Shown here one piece after another: positions 42,814 to 51,411 of a stretch of DNA of 61,863 bases. Position 1 is the first letter of the stretch, and each line of letters opens with the position of its first letter. The notes below the pieces were generated by a model. The model was not told the DNA's origin. It searched no databases and was given only the letters and a program-made list of their open reading frames with translations. The stretch spans positions 1 to 61,863 of the forward strand of contig JAIQFL010000014.1 in NCBI GenBank assembly GCA_020073365.1, written 5' to 3'. This stretch comes from Terriglobia bacterium (GTDB lineage Bacteria; Acidobacteriota; Terriglobia; Bryobacterales; Bryobacteraceae). The translations under genes and the position numbers were made by a program.

Positions 42814-44081
42814 TGTCCGCTCTCCTGAATCAGTTCCAATAGTACGCCGCCGGTGGAGGCGGGGTGCACGAACACGTAGAGATGGCCCCCGGCTCCCTGG
42901 CGCGGCTCGTTCAGCAGCCTGGCGCCCGCCGCACGCAAACGCTCCACCGCGGCTGCGAGGTCGGGAACTTTCAGGGCCACGTGATGCAGGCCGGGACCGC
43001 GCTTGTCGAGGAATTTGGAAATGGGGGAATCGGGGGACGAGGGTTCCAGCAGCTCGATGCGCGCATCGCCGGCGGGAAGCATGGCCACGTTCACTCTCTC
43101 AGTGGCCACGGTTTCGCGATGGGCGACGGAGAGGCCCAGGGTTTGATAGAACGCGACTGCGGCCTCGAGGGCGGTTACGGCGATGCCCAGGTGGTCGATG
43201 TGGGGCGGGTGGGCAACCGCTTCCTCAAGAGCCGGGGAAAAACCCAGATGCGCAGGCGGCACCGCCTGCGCCACCCCAGCACGTCCTGGGCCTTCAGTGG
43301 TGGGGCAGGCGGTGCCGCCTGCCTCGCCCGCTTGCGGGCGATTCTTCCTCACATTCTCAGGGAGCGGTCGCCCCACCATCTCCACCAACTCCTCTACGCC
43401 GGTGCCGTCGGTGGCGACCGTGCGTATGATCGGCGGCATCTTTCCATGGGCGAGGCTCAGCATTCCCTGGAGTTCGCGCTCTACGCGATCGGCGCCGGGC
43501 TGGTCGGCCTTGTTGATCACGAAGATGTCGGCAATCTCCAGGATGCCGGCTTTGATGGCCTGTACGTCGTCGCCCATCCCGGGGACCAGCACCACCACCG
43601 TAATTTGCGCCAGATCCGCGATCTCGACTTCGTCCTGCCCTACCCCCACCGTCTCGATCAGCACGAAATCCTTGCCGGCCCGATCCATCAACTGCGCCAG
43701 ATCCGCGGTGGCGCGGGCCAGGCCGCCGGTGGTGCCGCGGGTGGCCATGGAGCGGATGAAGATGCCGGGATCGGCGTGGTGCTGCTGCATGCGGATGCGG
43801 TCGCCCAGAATTGCGCCACCGGTAAAACGGCTGCTGGGGTCCACCGCGACGATCGCGAGCGTCTTTCCCTGGCGGCGCAGGTGGCTCGCCAGCGCGTCCA
43901 CCAGTGTGCTCTTACCGGCGCCCGGCGGTCCGGTGATCCCGACGACGCGCGCGTGCCCGGCGAAGGGCGCGAGATCCCGCAGGATTTCCAGCGCCTGGGG
44001 ATCGCCGTTCTCCACGCCGGTAGCGGCGCGGGCCAGCGAGCGCGCGTCGCCCTCTCGAATTTTACGAGCCCATTCAGTCAT
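42810..44081 (-). CDS. fusion of MeaB GTPase and methylmalonyl-CoA epimerase
   Basis: A 423-residue two-domain protein. Residues 1-245 are a MeaB-type G-protein chaperone of methylmalonyl-CoA mutase: Walker A GPPGAGKST (51-59), AVDPSSRFTGGAILGDR, the switch ETVGVGQDEVE and NKAD. Residues ~293-423 are methylmalonyl-CoA epimerase (IDHLGIAVTALEAAVAFY, GPGLHHVALKV, GGVLLELIQ). The 250-285 linker is encoded by two palindromic repeats. The usual ~70-residue MeaB dimerisation arm after EELVEMVG is missing. No mutase is near. The start at 44081 overlaps the acyl-CoA dehydrogenase stop by one base (TGATG). Confidence 0.88.
43250..43328. repeat. pair of inverted GTGGGGCAGGCGGTGCC repeats inside the fusion gene
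   Basis: GCAGGCGGCACCGCCTGC followed by GCCACCCC (43251-43277) and GTGGGGCAGGCGGTGCCGCC with TGCC (from ~43299) face each other across ~20 bases. They encode the linker ACPTTEGPGRAGVAQAVPPA of the MeaB-epimerase fusion and are absent from either parental domain. Confidence 0.8.
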
Positions 44082-45223
44082 CAGCTTTTCAGGAGTTGGC
44101 GCGCGATGACCAGCCTCTGGATTTCGCTGGTGCCTTCGCCGATGGTGCAGAGTTTCACGTCGCGGTAGAACTTCTCCACGGGATAGTCCTTGATGAAGCC
44201 GTAGCCGCCGTGGATCTGTACGGCTTCGTTGGCGATGCGCACGGCCGCCTCGGAAGCGAACAGCTTGGCCATGGCGGACTCGCGCGTCACGCGCATGCCG
44301 TGGTCCAGCATCCATGCGGCGCGGTAGTTCAGCAGGCGCGCGGCATCCAGGTCCACCGCCATATCCACCAGTTTGTGCTGGATCGCCTGGAACTCCGAAA
44401 TGGGCCGGCCGAACTGCTTGCGCAGCTTGGAGTATCGCAGCGCGGCGTCGTAGGCGCCCTGGGCCATCCCGATGGAGAGGGCCGCGATCGAGATGCGCCC
44501 GCCGTCCAGCACCTTGAGGCTGTCCACGAAGCCCTCGTTCAGCTTGCCCAGCAGTTGCTCCGGCGCCAGGCGGCACCCTTCGAAAATCACTTCGCCGGTG
44601 GCGCTGGCGCGCAGGCCCAGCTTGTTTTCCTTCTTGCCCGCGCGAAAACCGGGGGTGCCCTTGTCCACCAGGAAGGCCGAGATTCCATGCTGCGCCGCGG
44701 CGCGATCCGTCACGGCCATGGCTACGCACACATCCGCATAGTGCGCATTGGTGGTGAAGGTCTTGGCGCCGTTGAGCACCCAGTGGCCATCCTCCATCGC
44801 GGCCTTGGTGCGGGTACCGGCGGCATCCGAGCCGGCCTCCGGTTCGGTGAGCGACCAGCAGCCGATCCACTCTCCCGAGGCCAGCTTGGGAAGATAGCGC
44901 CGGCGCTGCTCGTCGCTGCCCATTTTGTAAATGTGGTTGGAGCAGAGCGACGTGTGGGCCGCCAGGATAATGCCCACCGAGCCATCCACGCGCGACAGTT
45001 CCTCGATGATGATGGAGTAGTCGATGTAGCCCAGTCCGGCGCCGCCCAATTCCTCGGGAAAGACGGCGCCCATGTAGCCCAGTCGACCCAGCTTACGGAC
45101 CACTTCCAGGGGGAAAATCTGCGCCTCATCCCATTCCATGACGTGAGGCGCAATCTCACCTTCGGCAAATTCCCGGACCGACTTGCGCAGGTGGATTTGT
45201 TCCGGCGTGTACTCGAAGTCCAC
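44081..45223 (-). CDS. acyl-CoA dehydrogenase
   Basis: A 380-residue FAD enzyme, the usual short/medium-chain length. It introduces a trans-2 double bond in acyl-CoA. Motifs are the N-terminal helical domain ([20 protein letters not shown]), [17 protein letters not shown] and [11 protein letters not shown] (FAD/substrate contacts), and [20 protein letters not shown]. The catalytic Glu is in [10 protein letters not shown]. The substrate is not decided by sequence; short-chain or branched acyl-CoA is likely next to the methylmalonyl-CoA genes. The start is GTG at 45223, five bases after the stop of the Gfo/Idh gene; the 49-residue upstream extension runs into that gene. Confidence 0.93.
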   Translation of the reverse strand: MDFEYTPEQIHLRKSVREFAEGEIAPHVMEWDEAQIFPLEVVRKLGRLGYMGAVFPEELGGAGLGYIDYSIIIEELSRVDGSVGIILAAHTSLCSNHIYKMGSDEQRRRYLPKLASGEWIGCWSLTEPEAGSDAAGTRTKAAMEDGHWVLNGAKTFTTNAHYADVCVAMAVTDRAAAQHGISAFLVDKGTPGFRAGKKENKLGLRASATGEVIFEGCRLAPEQLLGKLNEGFVDSLKVLDGGRISIAALSIGMAQGAYDAALRYSKLRKQFGRPISEFQAIQHKLVDMAVDLDAARLLNYRAAWMLDHGMRVTRESAMAKLFASEAAVRIANEAVQIHGGYGFIKDYPVEKFYRDVKLCTIGEGTSEIQRLVIARQLLKS

Positions 45224-45227
45224 GGCC

Positions 45228-46433
45228 TTATACGATCTCTTCCCTGGAGGCGTCCCAATGCATGGTGCGCTGTTTCCGGTAGCTGTCCACCGCCATGCGA
45301 CAGGCAATCGCCACGCGGAAGCCAAGATCGAACGGGCAGTTGAGCGGCGTGCCCGAATCGCGGATGGCATCGAGGAAGTTCTGCATGTGGGCCCTGGGAT
45401 CGGCCTTAGTCATTCCCACCATCTCGTTGGCGTCCGGCCGGTTCTTCTTTTCCGGCGTATAGCGGATCGCCTGCATGGTATGGGAGATGGTTCCGTTGTC
45501 ACCCAGCACCTCCTCGGTCACCCCCAGGCGCTCGTTGCCAAACCCGGAATCCCAGGTGTACAGCATTTCGTCGTGCTCCATCGACACGCTCATGGTATCG
45601 GGGACCTCGCGGCCATCCTTCCAGAGGTAGATTCCTCCGGTCATGGTGACCGACCTGGGAATTCCCAACCCCATGGCTTTGTACCAGAAGGCAAGCTGGT
45701 GGCACAGGTTCTCGGTGACGTTGCCGCCGGAGTAGTCCCAGAAGAAGCGCCAGTTGGCGTAGCGATTGGCATCGAAGGGGCGTTGGGGCGCCTCACCGAG
45801 GAAGCCTTTCCAGTCGATGTTTTCCGGCGTCATGTCGGGATAGATGGGGTTGGTCCACTGAGGCTTTCCGTGCGGCGTATTGCGGTACATGTGCCCGTGA
45901 ATCATGGTGATTTTCCCCATCAATTCGGGCTTCAGGTAACTGATCGCGTCGGGCATCTGGCCGGTGGAGGTCCACTGGTGCCCCACCTGCACGATGCGCT
46001 GCTTGCCAGCACGATGGGCGGCCGCGCGCATGCGCTTGGCGTGCTCCACGCTGAACGCCATGGTCTTTTCCTGGTAGACGTGCTTGCCGGCATCGAGCGT
46101 GGCGGTGAAGCACTCGGCGTGCAGGTGCTGGGGTGTGGCGATCAGCACCGCGTCGATGTCTTTATCTTCGAGGAGGCGGCGATAGTCGGAGTATGTTTTG
46201 GCGTCGGGCGCAATCTCCTTGACTTTCTCCAGGCGTCGCGTGTACACGTCGGCCGCGCCGATACATTCGGTATTGGGACAGGCCAGCGCCTGGCGCAGGA
46301 TTTCCGACCCGCGGGCGCCGGGCCCGATGATGCCGATGCGAATGCGATCGTTGGCGCCCAGTACGTTGGATGCCGCGAGCGAGCCGGCCAGGCCAGTGGC
46401 CACCCGGCCGATGAAATTGCGACGAGACTGCAT
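45228..46433 (-). CDS. Tat-exported Gfo/Idh/MocA-family oxidoreductase
   Basis: A 401-residue NAD(P)-binding dehydrogenase or glycosidase-like enzyme. The signal has [10 protein letters not shown] (twin Arg) plus hydrophobic [13 protein letters not shown], so it is exported folded with its cofactor. The Rossmann motif is [31 protein letters not shown] carries the catalytic Lys region (QEKTM) and [18 protein letters not shown] the conserved His. Exported Gfo/Idh proteins are frequent in soil acidobacteria and planctomycetes, where they act on sugars; some cleave glycosides by redox chemistry. The substrate is unknown. It is upstream in the same operon as the acyl-CoA dehydrogenase. Confidence 0.88.
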   Translation of the reverse strand: MQSRRNFIGRVATGLAGSLAASNVLGANDRIRIGIIGPGARGSEILRQALACPNTECIGAADVYTRRLEKVKEIAPDAKTYSDYRRLLEDKDIDAVLIATPQHLHAECFTATLDAGKHVYQEKTMAFSVEHAKRMRAAAHRAGKQRIVQVGHQWTSTGQMPDAISYLKPELMGKITMIHGHMYRNTPHGKPQWTNPIYPDMTPENIDWKGFLGEAPQRPFDANRYANWRFFWDYSGGNVTENLCHQLAFWYKAMGLGIPRSVTMTGGIYLWKDGREVPDTMSVSMEHDEMLYTWDSGFGNERLGVTEEVLGDNGTISHTMQAIRYTPEKKNRPDANEMVGMTKADPRAHMQNFLDAIRDSGTPLNCPFDLGFRVAIACRMAVDSYRKQRTMHWDASREEIV

Positions 46434-47296
46434 GGAAGTACTCCTTATTACTCCGCTTTACGGATAAGACGATTATAGCCAAAAGGGCGGCGCGGAACGG
46501 CGCGTCTGACGAAGCACCGGCCCGCAGCGCGTCGTTTTTTTGGCGGAACGAATTTGACGAAACGAACCCGGCATGACCGGCGCGCCGGCTACCCTAGGGC
46601 ATGGAAAGACGCCGTTTCGACAGCATTGTAGTTTCAACAACTTGCGCGTATTTCCGGAAGAACCCAAATCCCATTTCCGGACGGTTCGCGGGCGGTGAAG
46701 CCGGGTGCGGGAACGAACCCAATTTGTCCGATTTGAACCGTTGCATCGCGTCACGCGGTTCGCGACGTAAGTTGTTGGTGGGACTGGGACAAAGGCTTGT
46801 GACCGAAGTGCGGCGGGGCGGACATGACGGCAACTGTGTCGCAGAATATCGCGACTGCGGGTGATCGGCGGGGAGAGCATCGCCGGAACCGGGCGTAGGC
46901 TCGGTTGGCAAGACTGAGCATTCTGGAGCCGATTGAGATCGGTGGATGCCAGCCAAGGCCGTCTCAAAAGGCGACCGTCTGTCCCACTCGATTGGGCCGT
47001 GGCGCACCGGGTGACGCAAGTGAGCGGGACGATACCCAGTTTCTTCTCGCGTTCTATGTTCCCCTGTTTCTGTAGGTTGCGAGGGGGACTCGAAGTTTTG
47101 TGACGCATCTGGCGGGTTTGTTTTGAAAGATGCGTCACGGCCGTCGTCGGGGATCAGGCGAACGAAAGTCTGGCCGTCGGCGGCAGTGAAAGGGATGCCC
47201 CGCTGGGCGATGGGGATGATTGGAACGATGGAAACGGGTTCGGGCGTAGAGTTCCTCCTGATTCTGGTATGGCCGCAAGGTGGTGCAGGCTTGGAT
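46434..47296. other. non-coding stretch with decayed repeats
   Basis: Several open frames exist on both strands, but none has a convincing start, ribosome site or family match. Plus-strand 46600-46800 carries stretches (FRKNPNPISGRFAGG, GNEPNLSDLNR) similar to the low-complexity C-terminal repeats of the acidobacterial family represented at 315-1175, with shared TCCCATTTCCG, so it is probably a decayed copy. A degenerate palindromic repeat lies at 46959-46987 (GTCTCAAAAGGCGACCGTCTGTCCCAC). Confidence 0.55.
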
Positions 47297-48661
47297 TCAA
47301 TTCTTAAGCGTAAACATCGGGCTGACATCGAACGGCCATTTGTCCTGAAGTTCCGTCAAGGCCTTCTCTGGATCAGATTGATTTGACTCCAAGATCGCCC
47401 GTATCATGCGTGCTCTCGGATCTCCAGTTTTCTGCTCCAGTGCGGAAGCGGCCCGTAAAGCCTCACTCATCTCTCCCCGGTGCAAATACGAGAAAATCAG
47501 TATGTGGAAAAAAGTCGGTACAAATGCAGCCCTTGGGGGTGTTAAGTTTAAGGCGCGCACGCAGTCTTCAATAGCTTTATTGAATTCACCGAGTTTGTAG
47601 TAGGCTAACGATCGAGAAGCAAGTAGTTGGACGTCAAATATCAACTTGTCCCGCGGGTCTCTGCGCACGCGACGAACGCTGGAAAGATCGGACTGTATCG
47701 CAAATGTGAGCAACTCAACCCCGCGCTGTAGGTCTCCAGGACGACCTCGGCTCACAAGAGCCTTTGCTTCTAGTGGAATGATACGACTCAAATCCAACGC
47801 ACCAAGTCTTTCGGCCGCTTCTGCGTCTGCTAGGGCGTCATCATACTTGCCAAGCATGCCGTATATTGCGCCACGTAGTAGCCGGCACTCAATCTGAAGA
47901 GCTGTATTGTTTCCAGCCAATGCCAGCGCACGGGTGAAAGCCGATACTGCCGCAGATATTTGCGTTTGATCCAGTGCCTTCGGGTACTCCGTCAGTGGGC
48001 GCACGGCGATTTCTACACCCTCTTTAAACGCCGCTTCAGCTTCTGTTCGTGGAACTCGGGTTCGAATGTCAAGAAACGATTCTGCATCCCTTTCGCGGCC
48101 ATATTCAACGAGTGCATTCGAGGCATTTGCTACGGCGGGTGAGTTGGGGTCTTGCAATGCCGACGCCTTTACAGCGTCACGGACTCGTGTAAGGGTTTGT
48201 GGTGGAAGAGACAAAGGTCCCCGAGCCGCAGAGCGCAGGCAATCTGCAACGCGCTCCGCATCCTTTGGCGAGAGGGTCGGTTCACGAAGGGACATCCGCA
48301 GGGTTTTGTCGAGAATTGCAGCCACCGATTTCCTCGCGGTAAAGGCATCTAGAACAGCTACGATAGCTACAGTCACCGCAGCAGCAATAAGCCTACGAGG
48401 AATTGCCATCATAGGTTCAAGTCGCCGTTTACTGGCTCTGACGACTTGGGCTGTGGATTCGTGTAGACAGTAGGCACCTACCTGCACCAGAAAGGCGACG
48501 ACTCCTAACATCGTGGCGAGGATCTGTGCGTCACGTACCGTCCTATTTTCAAGCTCAGAGAGTGCGCCCGTAACAGCTATCGTCAAAGCTGAAATGGCAA
48601 GGATTCTCCAGCGCGAACGAGTATCAGGACCGAACAACTCGTCAAGGCGCCGCATCAGCAT
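47297..48661 (-). CDS. membrane-anchored TPR-repeat protein
   Basis: A 454-residue protein. Three transmembrane segments at residues ~18-36, 47-68 and 92-108 are followed by a helical region of tetratricopeptide type: VSAFTRALALAGNNTALQIE with RGAIYGMLGKYDDALADAEA, and SLAYYKLGEFNKAIEDCVRA with LNLTPP. TPRs bind other proteins; the membrane part places it in the inner membrane. Codon use and base composition look more AT-rich than the neighbours, hinting at transfer. It begins six bases after the small membrane gene, with GGGAG upstream, so they form a pair. The function is unknown. Confidence 0.75.
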   Translation of the reverse strand: MLMRRLDELFGPDTRSRWRILAISALTIAVTGALSELENRTVRDAQILATMLGVVAFLVQVGAYCLHESTAQVVRASKRRLEPMMAIPRRLIAAAVTVAIVAVLDAFTARKSVAAILDKTLRMSLREPTLSPKDAERVADCLRSAARGPLSLPPQTLTRVRDAVKASALQDPNSPAVANASNALVEYGRERDAESFLDIRTRVPRTEAEAAFKEGVEIAVRPLTEYPKALDQTQISAAVSAFTRALALAGNNTALQIECRLLRGAIYGMLGKYDDALADAEAAERLGALDLSRIIPLEAKALVSRGRPGDLQRGVELLTFAIQSDLSSVRRVRRDPRDKLIFDVQLLASRSLAYYKLGEFNKAIEDCVRALNLTPPRAAFVPTFFHILIFSYLHRGEMSEALRAASALEQKTGDPRARMIRAILESNQSDPEKALTELQDKWPFDVSPMFTLKN

Positions 48662-48667
48662 ACTGAA

Positions 48668-48961
48668 TCAGTCTCCCTTAAATATGCGCTTCACGACTCG
48701 TAGTAACACGCTGAAGCCAACCGCCATAAAAACGCCATAATTGAGCCAAAAGTGAGCGAGTTCATACGCGTCTAGGTGTTCCTGCTTCAGAATGCCCAGG
48801 GCCCTCGTGAGCCCGAACACCCATGCAAACAACAGTAGAATTCCAAATATAACGAAGCCGAGAAGAGCGTCGAACAGAATCGGAATCAACAACGATAGGA
48901 ACTCGAAAAGACCATCGTTGAAAATCTTAGGAATGGTCTTCAGGTTCTTCCGCTCCGCCAT
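48668..48961 (-). CDS. small hypothetical membrane protein
   Basis: A 97-residue protein with a short basic N-terminus (MAERKNLKTIPKIF) and two helices (LSLLIPILFDALLGFVIFGI with LLLFAWVFGL; LNYGVFMAVGFSVLLRVV), ending in a basic tail. The ATG at 48961 starts it directly before the soluble helix; a longer frame from 49078 gives no improvement. It is the first gene of a pair with the TPR protein. I do not recognise a family. The region 48962-49228 upstream shows no gene. Confidence 0.55.
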   Translation of the reverse strand: MAERKNLKTIPKIFNDGLFEFLSLLIPILFDALLGFVIFGILLLFAWVFGLTRALGILKQEHLDAYELAHFWLNYGVFMAVGFSVLLRVVKRIFKGD

Positions 48962-49228
48962 GAGACCAAGTATAGGCCCGCACTCACGACTTTTAGCAGA
49001 TCCTCGGATTCCGCCAGCGTACACGCTAACCTTTACGTGTAGCACAGCGACGAGTCTAAACTCACCTAAGTTATTCATTTCATTGAGACGAATGCTTGTG
49101 ACCGAAAATGGCGCTCTCCCTGAACGCAGAGACGCCCGCGCCGCCCGCCTTGGCGCAAGATGCTGAAAATGCGGCGTGTTAGCTCTTCGCTACAGATGCA
49201 CGACCGACACCACTAAAACCGCGGGCTA

Positions 49229-49660
49229 TCAGACTAATCGAGACAATCCGACACAGCGACTCCAAACGCGCGTGCGGCGGGGTTCGGGCCTACAGGCAAG
49301 CGTCTGCATTCCTGGCACGTGGGCGAAGTGCGCGCCCCTGGTTGCTAGCGGAAGATCGAACTGGCGGGCGGTGGCAGCAATCCAAATGTCATTGTCTGGG
49401 ATCAGCTTGCCGATGCCTGCGAGTTCCGCTTTCACCTGGCCGTACCGCTCGCTGGTACTCCGATCCGGCAGAAGAAGGGTGGCCGTTTGCAGAAACTCGC
49501 GGATCAGAGCCAGTTGTGCTTCCCGCCGCTGTGCGCGTAGCGCGCCATAGTGGAGTTCACCCAAGACCACCCACAGGAGGTAAATGGCCGGCGTGGCCCT
49601 CAATCGCGCGGTGAGGTCGGGATCGGTTCGGAAGTGCGCGACAACCACGTTCGTTTCCAA
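49229..49660 (-). pseudogene. degenerate PIN-domain toxin (VapC-like)
   Basis: Clear PIN-domain character: METNVVVAHFR near the N-terminus, LGELHYGA, and NDIWIAATARQF. Functional VapC RNases use four acidic residues: Asp in LLDTN, Glu in GELHYG, Asp in NDIWIA, and Asp in ATRDAHF. Here the first is Glu (LLETN) and the last is Gly (ATRGAHF). The C-terminal ~25 residues after TLACRPEPRR do not match the family. The start is TTG at 49660 or absent. All this suggests an inactive or decaying toxin. Its antitoxin gene lies just upstream and looks intact. Confidence 0.7.
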
Positions 49661-49667
49661 CAGGACA

Positions 49668-49886
49668 CTACCAACCCTGTTCGTCGACTCGCTCGCAGCC
49701 TTCCTCGATGACCCGTTCCAACTCGTCGGCTTCTTCCGGCGAGAGTGAACCGGATGTGCGAGTGAAAATCGCCTGGCGCTCTTCTTCGCTGATCTGCTTG
49801 AGCCGGTGGACGAAGTCGGCGGCCACTTCCAGTCTGGCCGGCGGCAGCGCCTTCAGATCCTCGACGATGTTTTCGAGAGCGCTCAC
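49668..49886 (-). CDS. probable antitoxin of the PIN toxin
   Basis: A 72-residue protein (MSALENIVEDLKALPPARLE, VHRLKQISEEERQAIFTRTS, DELERVIEEGCERVDEQG). This DUF2281/VapB-like type commonly precedes PIN toxins. The first half is a dimerising/DNA-binding helical segment and the second half the toxin-neutralising tail. It ends eight bases before the PIN frame. Confidence 0.7.
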   Translation of the reverse strand: MSALENIVEDLKALPPARLEVAADFVHRLKQISEEERQAIFTRTSGSLSPEEADELERVIEEGCERVDEQGW

Positions 49887-49956
49887 AACCCTTAGCGTAG
49901 CAAGTACTCTGTTTCAAATTCATCATCGTGGTGGAGCATGAATGGAGGAGACGGGG

Positions 49957-50208
49957 TTAGTAGGTAGTCGACGTCCGGCGCTCGATGGCGGTAACTACGA
50001 TACGCCGCTCGTCAGGAAAAATGTCGTAGAAAATGCGGTAGTTGCCAACACGCCGGCGCCAGCCGGGAGGCTTCAGGCGTTTGATGTCGCCGCTGAATGG
50101 ATCACGTTCGAGCTGGTCGAGGGCTTGCTCGATGCGTACCTGGTCCCGGTCAGGAAGTTTTCCGAGTGCTTTTCTGGCGGGCTTGGCGACGAGCAGTGTC
50201 CAATTCAT
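49957..50208 (-). CDS. RelE/ParE-type toxin
   Basis: An 83-residue type II toxin, the family's normal size. The fold shows in WTLLVAKPARKALGKLP, DQVRIEQALDQLERDPFSGD, and IKRLKPPGWRRRVGNYRIFYDI followed by RRIVVTAIERRTSTTY. The RVGNYRIFYDI core is the RelE/ParE hallmark; the RelE-versus-ParE choice (mRNA cleavage or gyrase block) is not decided. It overlaps the antitoxin gene by 59 bp on the same strand, an unusually long overlap. Confidence 0.85.
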   Translation of the reverse strand: MNWTLLVAKPARKALGKLPDRDQVRIEQALDQLERDPFSGDIKRLKPPGWRRRVGNYRIFYDIFPDERRIVVTAIERRTSTTY

Positions 50209-50446
50209 GGTGGAGTTGATTCAGGGTGACGTACTCTCCGCGCTTGTAAGCGGCGCGGCCTTTGCGAATGCTGGCGGCCTCGGCCTTGGTTGGGATGTAT
50301 TCAGCGGGCGGTAGCTTGGTCGTGTAGATGGTGATCGTGCCCCGGACCACTTTGAACTCTACCACGTCTCCGGGCTTGATGCCGGCCTCGCGCTGGATGG
50401 CCTCCGGCACGCTGAGGGTGGGTCTCTTTTTGACGAGGACTGTCAT
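50150..50446 (-). CDS. AbrB/MazE-type antitoxin
   Basis: A 98-residue protein. The N-terminal swapped-hairpin DNA-binding domain is VPEAIQREAGIKPGDVVEFK and VVRGTITIYTT (residues ~15-45). The C-terminal tail is the toxin-binding part (RKGRAAYKRGEYVTLNQLHH). It starts at ATG 50446. The last ~19 codons overlap the RelE-like gene in another frame. AbrB antitoxins more often pair with MazF or PIN toxins, so this RelE pairing is slightly unusual. Confidence 0.8.
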   Translation of the reverse strand: MTVLVKKRPTLSVPEAIQREAGIKPGDVVEFKVVRGTITIYTTKLPPAEYIPTKAEAASIRKGRAAYKRGEYVTLNQLHHELDTARRQARQKSTRKTS

Positions 50447-50617
50447 GGGAGAAAAGACTTTAACACTGTTCCTGCTGGGAAGCATAGCACCAATCCTGCA
50501 GGTTGAGAAGAGCGCTCCCATGGACGTTTTCTCCGTGAAATGGCATAAGGCCCACTCCTCACGGCGTCGCGGGGTTGGAGCGATCACCTGAGCACGAGTG
50601 GCCGGCGGCCGGCTAAA

Positions 50618-50646
50618 CCCTGGCTAAAGCCGGGCTTTAGCCAGGG
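50618..50646. terminator. 13-bp perfect hairpin after the VOC gene
   Basis: CCCTGGCTAAAGC, three bases, GCTTTAGCCAGGG. It lies just after the stop of the VOC gene at 50663 on the minus strand. There is no U-run, so it could be a palindromic repeat or an intrinsic terminator of weak type. Confidence 0.5.
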
Positions 50647-50662
50647 ATGAAACCGGTAGAGT

Positions 50663-51157
50663 TTAGTGGGCCGATTTAGTCTGCTGTCGCATTTTCGCCA
50701 TCGCCTCTTGCATGCGTCTGGTCATCTCGGCAGGGGCGACATCTTCTTTGTGAGTTGCCACTGACCAGGAGTGTCCGAACGGATCTTTCAGCTTACCGTA
50801 GCGGTCGCCCCAAAACATGTCAGCGAGCGGAGTTTCGACCTGAGCGCCCGCGGAAACGGCTTGGTTGAAGACAGCGTCGGCGTTCTCGACGTAGAGTAAG
50901 ATGCCGGCCGTAGTGCCGCCCAATGATTGTGGAGATTGGGCACCGGTGCCGGGCATCTCGTCCCCGAGCATAATCATGGAATCGCCGATTTTGATTTCAG
51001 CGTGTCCGACCTTTCCGTCCGGACCGTCCATGCGCATCACTTCCTGTGCGCCGAATGCACGTTTGTAAAAGTCGAGCGCACGCGCGGCGTCCGTGAGCGT
51101 CAGATATGGCGTTACCGAACGGTAACCTTGGGGAATGGGTTTTACTTGAGTTGGCAT
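50663..51157 (-). CDS. VOC-superfamily (PhnB/glyoxalase-like) protein
   Basis: A 164-residue protein of the PhnB-like glyoxalase/bleomycin-resistance fold. VTPYLTLTDAARALDFYKRA opens the fold; GHAEIKIGDSMIMLGDEMP, VENADAVFNQAVSAGA and DRYGKLKDPFGHSW complete it. PhnB-like proteins often lack the full metal triad, and the substrate is unknown. The Lys/Gln-rich tail is an extension. It is a single gene with a possible hairpin terminator at 50618. Confidence 0.85.
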   Translation of the reverse strand: MPTQVKPIPQGYRSVTPYLTLTDAARALDFYKRAFGAQEVMRMDGPDGKVGHAEIKIGDSMIMLGDEMPGTGAQSPQSLGGTTAGILLYVENADAVFNQAVSAGAQVETPLADMFWGDRYGKLKDPFGHSWSVATHKEDVAPAEMTRRMQEAMAKMRQQTKSAH

Positions 51158-51330
51158 TTCTTGAGCCTCCCTTGTTTTGGATTACCGGACTAGTTTAGCT
51201 CCGCGCCACCGAAGATTCGGTGAAGAAACACCCCGTGGATGCCCCTCCTGTTCGGGATCAGTGCCAAACTTCGCAGAGGAGACCGAATTGTACGGAGAAA
51301 CGAAAGATGCGAGGTTACGATAGGCGGGTT

Positions 51331-51354
51331 GACAGGCGAAAGCGCCTGCCCCAC
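51331..51354. repeat. palindromic repeat GACAGGCG...CGCCTGCCCCAC
   Basis: A variant of the repeats at 3688 and 10344, in the divergent spacer upstream of the fatty-acid operon. Confidence 0.6.
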
Positions 51355-51411
51355 ATTCGACCTGCTCCCATTTGACAGGCTGACTTGCCGGTCGGTAGAC
51401 TGTCTGGCGGC

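Noticed and set aside
42864..44168. 434-codon plus-strand frame
   Set aside because: Antisense to the MeaB-epimerase gene. High-GC codon use keeps such shadow frames open.
44082..44870. N-terminal extension of the MeaB frame to 44870
   Set aside because: It runs inside the acyl-CoA dehydrogenase gene in a shadow frame and is unlike any MeaB N-terminus; MTEWARKIR at 44081 is the natural start.
46594..47328. 244-codon minus-strand frame
   Set aside because: Low-complexity, Pro/Arg/Ser-rich, no ribosome site; it overlaps a decayed repeat region, so I treat it as non-coding.
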